Source of the DNA: Caldisericota bacterium | GTDB taxonomy: Bacteria; Caldisericota; Caldisericia; Cryosericales; Cryosericaceae | NCBI GenBank assembly: GCA_026390285.1 | Contig: JAPLGH010000147.1 | Span: 1-17,762 of the forward strand | Direction: 5' to 3' | Length of the DNA: 17,762 nucleotides | In this document: one piece after another, positions 7,186 through 12,957 of the stretch | How the letters are laid out: each line of letters starts with the position of its first letter | Position numbering within the stretch: position 1 is the first letter of the stretch | Notes under the pieces: model-generated | Databases searched by the model: none | Told to the model about the DNA's origin: nothing | Seen by the model: the letters and a program-made list of their open reading frames with translations, nothing else | Program-made: the position numbers and the translations under genes

Positions 7186-8271
7186 CTATTCTCTAACGAT
7201 CGTCGTCCCGGCTTTTCCTTCGAGCGTTTCAAGATACTTCGAAGTCAAGGAAATGTAGGCCTTCTTGCCGCCACCTTCAAGGAACTTAATAGCTGCAAGA
7301 ATCTTCGGCCCCATACTGCCAGCAGGGAAATGCCCTTCAGAATAGTATCTCTTTGCTTCTTCAAGGGTCAAATGTCTCAGATCAACCTGATCAGGCTTCT
7401 GATAGTGAAGCTTGGCTCCATCTTCTCCCGTAAATACGGTCAGTGTGACATCAACATCTTCGCCCCTTTCCTTTGCTCTCTTTAGAAGCATCGTACCAAG
7501 CAAAGCGGAGGCAAGATCCTTGTCTATCACTGCTTCAACCCCCCTGTAAATCTTCGAATCTTTACCATCTTCAAAAGTGAAGCCATAGTTGCTGTGACAA
7601 ACACCATTTTCGTCAGGTTCTTCCAAGACAACAGGGATACCACCCCCACCAACCGTTATCGGGACCATTCCTTTTTCAAGTGCTGCCTCAACGAGGTCAA
7701 TTTCAAGTACGTCAAGGGGTACAGGCGATGGGACAACCTTTCTCCAGATCTCGTTGCCTGTGTCGTCTTTCTTGTAAAGCTTAACGACCCACCCGTCTGT
7801 ACGGGCTCTTTCCATTGCTTCCTCTTTTGAATAAGATGGGCCAATGAACTTTGTAGGATTCTGGAAGCCAGGGTCATCTTTACCGACGACAACCTGCGTT
7901 ACAATGCTGACAACCTGTTTCTTGATGCCTTTTGTCTTCAGCTGGTTTGCAAGAATCTGTGCCAACATATACCCCATCGAACCCTGAGTATCTGCCCCAC
8001 ACACATCAAGGGGAAGAGGAGGAAGTATGGGCCTTGAATACTCTGAGCGAAGAAGAACATTGCCTACCTGAGGACCATTACCGTGCGTAAGAATGTAATC
8101 ATCTTCAGGAAAGGAACTCACAATGTTTGCTATGTGCTCGCAGGTTTCCTTTGTCCTTCTCCATTGCATGGCAATATCAGGGACAATTGCTTTTCCACTT
8201 GCATCAACCAAGCCGACAGGCGCCACTTCATTGCCACCAAATGCAAAAATCCTGATCTGTCTTCTTCCCAT
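7186..8271 (-). CDS. arcC: Carbamate kinase
   Basis: Amino-acid kinase family enzyme, carbamoyl phosphate + ADP giving ATP + carbamate (then ammonia and CO2). Visible motifs in order: FAFGGNEV near the N-terminus, THGNGPQVGNVLLRSE, DVCGADTQGSMGYMLAQ, PITVGGGGIPVV, GVEAVIDKDLASALL, and the late GHFPAGSMGPKILAAI. At 361 residues it is about 45 longer than typical carbamate kinases. Part of the excess is an extra segment between GGIPVV and GVEAVIDKD (EEPDENGVCHSNYGFTFEDG). The ATG at 8271 has GGAG six bases upstream. It sits between two carbamoyltransferase genes (33 and 20 nt gaps), an arrangement fitting ATP formation from carbamoylated compounds. The symbol reflects family only; no arginine deiminase is seen here. 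Confidence 0.93.
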   Translation of the reverse strand: MGRRQIRIFAFGGNEVAPVGLVDASGKAIVPDIAMQWRRTKETCEHIANIVSSFPEDDYILTHGNGPQVGNVLLRSEYSRPILPPLPLDVCGADTQGSMGYMLAQILANQLKTKGIKKQVVSIVTQVVVGKDDPGFQNPTKFIGPSYSKEEAMERARTDGWVVKLYKKDDTGNEIWRKVVPSPVPLDVLEIDLVEAALEKGMVPITVGGGGIPVVLEEPDENGVCHSNYGFTFEDGKDSKIYRGVEAVIDKDLASALLGTMLLKRAKERGEDVDVTLTVFTGEDGAKLHYQKPDQVDLRHLTLEEAKRYYSEGHFPAGSMGPKILAAIKFLEGGGKKAYISLTSKYLETLEGKAGTTIVRE

Positions 8272-8304
8272 GATGAACTCCGTTTTCCTGATTCTTCTGG
8301 AGAA

Positions 8305-9324
8305 TTATCTCATTATCAAGGACATGATGGCTTTCTGAACATGAAGCCTGTTCTCTGCCTCATCATTAACAATAGAGATTCTTGGGTCATCAATAAGGAG
8401 ATCAGTAACTTCAAAGTTTCTACGAGCAGGAAGACAATGCATATACACGGCATTCTTGCTGGCGACCTTAAAATGCTCATGCGAAATGCACCAATCATCC
8501 TTGTATTTCTTACCCACTTCAGCGTGTCTGTCGGGATTCCTGGCCCAGGACTTGGCGTAGATAACATCGGCGTCTTTTGATGCTTTCCAAATGTCATGCT
8601 CGATCATGAGAGAGCCGCCGCCCTCTGCCACTGCCTTTCTCGCAAATTCAACATATTCACTGTCAACGTCGTAAAGCCCTGGCTCGTCAGGATAGGCAAG
8701 AGTGATATTCAGTCCAAGCGTGGAACCTGCAGCGATCATTGTCTGGGGCACTCCTGCTGATTTTGCTCTCTCATCATATGCCCAGGACATGACAATCTTC
8801 TTGTTTCTTGCATGTTCCAAACCACCGAATTTCTCCGTCATCGTAAGGATATCACCCATGATCTGACAGGGGTGTTCCTTGTCATCAAGCATATTGATCA
8901 CAGGTATGTTCGCATGTTCAGCTATTCCTCTCAAGACCTTTCTGGCATCTCCATAGTCGTATGTTTCCGCACCCATCTGGGCCTTGAGGTTGTAGAGACG
9001 GATTGCAAAACCGTCCAGGAATCTCGAAATCATTTCGGCAGTATCCTTCCATGACTCCTTGTGGGAAAGCTGCAGTTCCTCAGGACTGTAGACCTGAGCC
9101 GACCCCCCAAGCTGAACTATCCCTGTTTGAAAAGAAAGTCGAGTTCTCGTTGAAGGCGATGCAAAAAGCAATCCCAAAACCTTTCCTTTGAGGATTTCTG
9201 TCTGTGGCTCACCCACGGCATTTCTCATCTTAAGCCACTTAGCAACATCAAGAATTGTTTCCAATTCCTCTCGGTCAAAGTCGAGTACGCTAATGAAATC
9301 TCTACCCCTTAAATCTGTTTTCAT
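8305..9324 (-). CDS. Carbamoyltransferase, acetylornithine/YgeW-like
   Basis: Carbamoyltransferase of 339 residues. The carbamoyl-phosphate loop is STRTR (58-62), followed by an OTCase-like ELQLSHKESWKDTAEMISR. HPCQ is at 151-154, DADVIYAKSW at about 251-260, and HCLPARRNFEVTD at 296-308. The C-terminal ENRLHVQKAIM and the YAKSW motif match N-acetylornithine carbamoyltransferases, while the N-terminal loop is closer to OTCase/YgeW. The position of the carboxylated lysine of the Xanthomonas acetylornithine enzyme (recalled as K302, in RRNVK) appears to be Glu305 here, so that exact substrate is doubtful. The frame extends upstream to a TTG at 9375, but ATG 9324 has TAAGGAGGT five bases ahead and is clearly the start. 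First gene of the cassette; it may act catabolically with carbamate kinase. Ornithine transcarbamylase is the main alternative. Confidence 0.88.
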   Translation of the reverse strand: MKTDLRGRDFISVLDFDREELETILDVAKWLKMRNAVGEPQTEILKGKVLGLLFASPSTRTRLSFQTGIVQLGGSAQVYSPEELQLSHKESWKDTAEMISRFLDGFAIRLYNLKAQMGAETYDYGDARKVLRGIAEHANIPVINMLDDKEHPCQIMGDILTMTEKFGGLEHARNKKIVMSWAYDERAKSAGVPQTMIAAGSTLGLNITLAYPDEPGLYDVDSEYVEFARKAVAEGGGSLMIEHDIWKASKDADVIYAKSWARNPDRHAEVGKKYKDDWCISHEHFKVASKNAVYMHCLPARRNFEVTDLLIDDPRISIVNDEAENRLHVQKAIMSLIMR

Positions 9325-9333
9325 TTTTACCTC

Positions 9334-9375
9334 CTTAGGCGCTAAGTATCTTAGGCTCTTAGTATTCGCAGTCAA
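9334..9375 (-). promoter_or_regulatory. Promoter of the carbamoyltransferase cassette with phased half-site array
   Basis: On the minus strand TTGACT (9370-9375), 16 nt, and TAAGAT (9348-9353) form a plausible promoter. Four 5-bp half-sites lie at exactly 8-bp steps on the plus strand: CTTAG 9334, CTAAG 9342, CTTAG 9350 and CTTAG 9358, giving two overlapping hyphenated palindromes (CTTAG-GCG-CTAAG and CTAAG-TAT-CTTAG). They cover the -10 and reach into the Shine-Dalgarno of the first gene, as expected of an operator. No regulator gene is nearby. Confidence 0.5.
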
Positions 9376-9477
9376 TAGAGACAGCTAATCGACTCAGTCA
9401 GCAGCCTCACGTGCACCGGGAATTGTCCAGCTTCCCGCAGAGAGCATGTCAACTCTCGTAGGAGTGGAGGTGAACCG

Positions 9478-9597
9478 TCAGGTCGACAACTCACTGGAAA
9501 CGGAGGTGGCGCTGCCACGTTTCTTGATCACCAGAGGCTGTCTCCTCTTGGTGATCTTATCCAGTCGGTCCTGGCCAATACACCCCTCCGAGTACAC
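9478..9597 (-). pseudogene. Possible Phd/YefM antitoxin relic
   Basis: A 39-codon minus-strand frame from a GTG at 9597 to a TGA at 9478 includes RLDKITKRRQPLVIKKRGSA. This resembles the central 'EPLVITKRGKPVAVL' strand of Phd/YefM antitoxins. The family N-terminus and the usual C-terminal helix are missing, and no toxin gene is seen next to it. The region also contains a strong hairpin, which could itself constrain the sequence. Treat as a weak resemblance. Confidence 0.25.
9526..9556. other. 12-bp inverted repeat (stable hairpin)
   Basis: GATCACCAGAGG (9526-9537), a 6-nt loop CTGTCT, then CCTC-T-TGGTGATC (9544-9556): twelve pairs with one bulged T. It lies about 210 nt past the class A PBP stop. 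No proper U-run follows on either strand (TTAT on plus, AAGAAA on minus), so termination is not clear. It could be a processing or mRNA-stability element. Confidence 0.5.
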
Positions 9598-9647
9598 CCC
9601 TCGGATACGACAACATCCTCGGGGGGATACAAGAACATCCTCGGGGG
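9579..9647. repeat. Short tandem repeats (two 14-mers, two 22-mers)
   Basis: Two 14-bp units starting TACACCCCTC (9579 and 9593) are followed by two 22-bp units, 9603-9624 and 9625-9646, that differ at two positions and each start GGATAC and end CATCCTCGGGG. A 6-bp hairpin, TCCGAG/CTCGGA with a 7-nt loop (9587-9605), lies across the junction. The array lies in the non-coding stretch 9376-9767. The function is unknown; replication slippage is a simple origin. Confidence 0.6.
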
Positions 9648-9767
9648 AGGGGGATCTCGCGGAAAAGAGGTATCATGTCCAGCTCCACACATACGCATCG
9701 CGTTGGGACCGGGAGCCTCTGCAGACGCGGGGCGTCGAGACCGCACCTGAGAGGGAAGGTCTGAGCT

Positions 9768-12206
9768 CTAGGGTTGCACCAGAACCGTGGATGTCGCCTG
9801 AAAAACGGTATCGAGCGCAGCAGTTCTGCCCACGATCGCAATCTCCAGCGGACCTGACGCAGTTGGCGCGTAGGACACCGTCACAGGTAGTGACGAGGCC
9901 GAGGTGACGAGCGTTCCTCCAATGTACACGTCGAATGATGTGGCGGCTGACCCGATCGACTGGGTCACATCGAGACGGAGCGTCATCTGCTGTCCGACCT
10001 TGAACTGGTCCGGGAATGCGGTCACGCTGAGTTCACCGTCGGATGTCGTCTGCTGTGCATAGACTTCCGTAGGGACCTGGTCGCGGAGCATGGTCCTGAC
10101 GAGAACTCTGCTGTCGGGCCAGTCGGCCGGAGCCAGTTTGGTCGGATCCTCGACCGCGAGTCGCACGGTCTGAAGAATTGGCGGGTGAACCGTGCATATC
10201 TGCGTGGGTACGTGGCTCGACAGGAAGTACGAGGAGTGAGTCGAGGATGCAGGACAGGCATCGGTAGCGAGCAATCCTGAGGCGTCACAGACTGTGCGCA
10301 CCGATATTCCGTCAGGCTTGGGGCCGAAATTCGTCTGTTTCTGAAGCTTGATAGCCTGCTGCATGTACGCTTTCCATGTCATTGCCGGGAACCGCGAACC
10401 TGCGTTCCGGATGGCAGACATCTGAGCGCGGGCGGCGTCGGCCCCCACATGGATGACTGTGCAGAGCTCCGGCGTGAAGCCGTCGTACCAGGCGTCCCGC
10501 CAGTCGTTGGTGCTGCCCGTCTTGCCGGCGGCCTGCAACCCGCTGATACGCGCGTTCGAAGTGTTCTCGTACACGCCCCTCAACATTGTCTGCACGAGCC
10601 AGGCAGTGGAAGCTGGTACGACCCGGGTCGCGGCGAAGTTGTGCTCCTCGATCGTCGTGCCGTCCTCTGTTTCGATGCGCCGGACTGGATAGGGCGTGAT
10701 GCGGACTCCTCCATTGGCGATCGTCGAGTATGCCTCGACCATTTCCAGGGGCGAGATCTCGAAGCTGCCGATGGCGAGAGACACATATGGTTTCAGAGGG
10801 GACGTGACGCCCATCTTGCGAGCATAGTAGATGATCCTGTCGAGCCCTGTCCTGAGTGTTGTCTTGGCAGCGATGATATTGGACGATTCCTTGATGGCAT
10901 TGGCCACGGAGATCCGGCCAAACCATTGGTTGGTGCCCAGCCACTCCGGAGGATTCCACCCGCCGAAGTCGGTGGGTTGCGAAGCGACAATCTCGGACGG
11001 GAAGGTTACGCCATTGTCGAATGCTGCGGTATAGTCGAAGAGCTTGAAGGTCGAACCTGGCTGCCTGGGCGCCAGCACGCGGTTGAAGTTCGTCTCGTCG
11101 TAGTTGGTTCCACCTACCATGGCCAGAATGTAGCCCGTTCTGGGGTCAACACTCACTAGGCCCACCTGGGGCTGGAAGACGCCAAGGGAGTCGCGGTCGC
11201 TCTCGACAAAGACCTTGTCCTTCTTGGCCTGGTCCCAGACCTTCTGGACGGCCGCCAGCGCTGCTTCCTGGAGCTTGGGGTCGATGGTCGTGTAGATGCG
11301 CAGGCCGCCCTGATAGAGCATCTCCTGACCGTACTGCTCCTGGACGATGGACTTGACGTAGTCGACGAACCACCCAATGCTTCCATAGGGCGACCGCATG
11401 CCGTTCTTGAGCGTAAGCTTCTCAGCGAAGGCGGCATCGGCTTCTTCCTGGGAGATATACTGGTTTCGAACCATCTTGTGGAGGACTAGTTCCTGTTGCT
11501 GTCTTGCCTTTTCCAGGTCCACGTAGGGGTTGAAGGCGGATGGTGCGGGCAGCACGCCGACGATCATGGCTGACTGCGCGACGTCCAGATCAGCTGCCGG
11601 AATGCCAAAATACCCCAGTGCAGCCGCTTCTATGCCATACAGACCGTTGCCGAAGTACACGTAGTTGAGGTACATGTTGAGAATCTCTTCCTTCGTGTAC
11701 TGCTTTTCCAGGCGGAATGCGACGATGATCTCCTTGAACTTGCGTGCGATCGTGACGTCGGTGTCGTGGAGGATAGCCTGGCGCGCCAGCTGCTGGGTGA
11801 GTGTGCTCGCTCCGCGAATGCCGCGGCCGAGGAGTGGGTCGACGATGAGCCCAGCGACAAGACCCCGGAGGTCAATAGCGCCATGGCTGAAGAAGCGCTC
11901 GTCCTCAGACGCGATCAAAGCCTTGATGGCCTTCTCAGAAATCTCGGTCAGCTGTTTGGGCAGGCGGTTCTCAGCAAAGTACACGGACGAGAGAAGGTTG
12001 TCGTTGAGGTCGAACACCTGCGAGGCCTTGGGCGTCTGGATGAACAGCGCCCCGACGGGAGGTACCTGCGTGGAGTAGTGTGCAAACAGGAGAGCAATAC
12101 ATGCACTCCCTGCGATCCCGACTGCCAGTACCGTGATAAGAAGCCATCCCAGGACAGCCTTGAGCCGAGGTCGGCCCCGATGTTTGGGTGAGTTGGCGTT
12201 TTCCAT
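9768..12206 (-). CDS. Class A penicillin-binding protein (PBP1A-type)
   Basis: Bifunctional peptidoglycan synthase (glycosyltransferase plus transpeptidase), anchored by one N-terminal membrane helix (about 18-42) with a basic cytoplasmic start. Glycosyltransferase motifs: EDERFFSHGAIDLRG (101-115), GASTLTQQLAR (132-142), RKFKEIIVAFRLEK, and GLYGIEAAALGYFG. Transpeptidase motifs: STFK with the acylated serine (385-388), SSN (441-443) and KTGS (562-565). The tail after about 650 contains VCDASGLLATDACP and a beta-rich, Thr/Ser-rich extension that may be an Ig-like wall or sugar-binding module. Length is 812 from ATG 12206. A TTG at 12212 lies six bases after AGGAGG and is an equally possible start; an upstream GTG at 12236 lacks a ribosome site. 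It lies 103 nt after the small gene upstream and is probably cotranscribed with it. Confidence 0.95.
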   Translation of the reverse strand: MENANSPKHRGRPRLKAVLGWLLITVLAVGIAGSACIALLFAHYSTQVPPVGALFIQTPKASQVFDLNDNLLSSVYFAENRLPKQLTEISEKAIKALIASEDERFFSHGAIDLRGLVAGLIVDPLLGRGIRGASTLTQQLARQAILHDTDVTIARKFKEIIVAFRLEKQYTKEEILNMYLNYVYFGNGLYGIEAAALGYFGIPAADLDVAQSAMIVGVLPAPSAFNPYVDLEKARQQQELVLHKMVRNQYISQEEADAAFAEKLTLKNGMRSPYGSIGWFVDYVKSIVQEQYGQEMLYQGGLRIYTTIDPKLQEAALAAVQKVWDQAKKDKVFVESDRDSLGVFQPQVGLVSVDPRTGYILAMVGGTNYDETNFNRVLAPRQPGSTFKLFDYTAAFDNGVTFPSEIVASQPTDFGGWNPPEWLGTNQWFGRISVANAIKESSNIIAAKTTLRTGLDRIIYYARKMGVTSPLKPYVSLAIGSFEISPLEMVEAYSTIANGGVRITPYPVRRIETEDGTTIEEHNFAATRVVPASTAWLVQTMLRGVYENTSNARISGLQAAGKTGSTNDWRDAWYDGFTPELCTVIHVGADAARAQMSAIRNAGSRFPAMTWKAYMQQAIKLQKQTNFGPKPDGISVRTVCDASGLLATDACPASSTHSSYFLSSHVPTQICTVHPPILQTVRLAVEDPTKLAPADWPDSRVLVRTMLRDQVPTEVYAQQTTSDGELSVTAFPDQFKVGQQMTLRLDVTQSIGSAATSFDVYIGGTLVTSASSLPVTVSYAPTASGPLEIAIVGRTAALDTVFQATSTVLVQP

Positions 12207-12309
12207 GGTCAAGTGGTTCCTCCTGGTGGTCGTCACGGAGTCACGGTATGCTGGGTTCCGTGAAGGGCGGACATGAACGCTTGCCGTACGATTCGGAACG
12301 AATACGGCA

Positions 12310-12753
12310 CTACCGTAGTGACTTCATCGTCTCCTTGCGCGCGGCAAAGTCCTGCAAAATGGTCTCGAGGCGCTTGCGTATGTCCCTCAATGTATCTCGC
12401 CGACCAAGGTCTTTGGGCGACTCGAATGCAGTTTCGAGTCCATCGAGACTGTCGTATATCTGTGTTTCCAGCTGATAGACCTTGGACAAGATGTCGGGGT
12501 CGAGCTGTTCATCGGTGAAGAAGGTCGTATCGCCATAGCCGAGGAATTCCACTTTGTCACGGAGTTCGTTCATTGTTCGAATGATCTTGGAGAGGTCATC
12601 AACGACTGACGTTTCTGCGTCGTTTGCCTTCTCGATGACGTCGGAAAGGATCTCCCGCAGGTTGGCCTGATAGCCGACGAAACTCGGGATGCGAGCTGTC
12701 AGTTCTGCAAACCAGTCGCGCGGCATGCTTTCTGCATCGGTCATATCATCCAT
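12310..12753 (-). CDS. Uncharacterised helical protein
   Basis: I do not recognise this 147-residue protein. It is acidic and mostly helical by composition, with heptad-like stretches (DVIEKANDAETSVVDDL and RKRLETILQDFAARK) that suggest a coiled coil or helical bundle. It has no signal peptide or membrane segment. A short motif PSFVGYQANLRE near residue 25 recalls 'GYxxxE' motifs of uncharacterised families, but I would not name one. The ATG at 12753 has GGGGG five bases ahead; the frame also reaches a TTG at 12774. It is the first gene after a good promoter with an operator-like repeat, divergent from clpC and upstream of the class A PBP, so a role linked to the envelope or stress is a guess from context only. 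Confidence 0.75.
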   Translation of the reverse strand: MDDMTDAESMPRDWFAELTARIPSFVGYQANLREILSDVIEKANDAETSVVDDLSKIIRTMNELRDKVEFLGYGDTTFFTDEQLDPDILSKVYQLETQIYDSLDGLETAFESPKDLGRRDTLRDIRKRLETILQDFAARKETMKSLR

Positions 12754-12780
12754 AGCATCCCCCTTTGCCTCCAAGAGTCT

Positions 12781-12818
12781 ACCACATGGATTCTACATGT
12801 GGTGGTGGAACAAGTCAA
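12781..12818 (-). promoter_or_regulatory. Promoter and operator-like inverted repeat for the unknown gene and PBP
   Basis: On the minus strand -35 TTGACT (12813-12818), a 17-nt spacer and -10 TAGAAT (12790-12795) are close to consensus. The -10 is bracketed by an 8-bp perfect inverted repeat, ACCACATG (12781-12788) and CATGTGGT (12796-12803), so a dimeric regulator bound there would block the promoter. It is not the known CtsR heptad repeat. Confidence 0.6.
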
Positions 12819-12855
12819 ACCATGAGGATGGACTGGTCTCGCCATAGTCGGCTGT

Positions 12856-12883
12856 TTGACGAAAGCTATGGGCGCGGTAAACT
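12856..12883 (+). promoter_or_regulatory. clpC promoter candidate
   Basis: Plus strand TTGACG (12856-12861), a 16-nt spacer and TAAACT (12878-12883); the -10 and spacer equal those of the tRNA-Ser promoter. Transcription would start near 12890, leaving a leader of about 70 nt before clpC. The -35 boxes of this promoter and the divergent one are separated by about 37 bp. I saw no CIRCE or complete CtsR site. Confidence 0.5.
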
Positions 12884-12957
12884 ATCATAGAAGCAGATAT
12901 GCAGGGGTCCGGCCCTATGGGTGTCATATACATCGCCGGCAACGGAGGCAGTATTCC

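Larger units (their letters stand above)
9376..9767. other. Gene-poor spacer between the class A PBP gene and the carbamoyltransferase cassette
   Basis: About 390 bp with no convincing gene. It holds the hairpin, the tandem repeats, the possible antitoxin relic, a small hairpin GACGC-GGG-GCGTC (9724-9736) and nothing else I recognise. A plus-strand frame from 9446 that runs into the PBP gene has no family features and repeats low-complexity codons. The region marks the 5' edge of the AT-richer cassette. Confidence 0.6.

Noticed and set aside
9446..9907. Plus-strand frame of 153 codons in the spacer
   Set aside because: Overlaps the PBP 3' end, has no family features, and crosses the tandem repeats.
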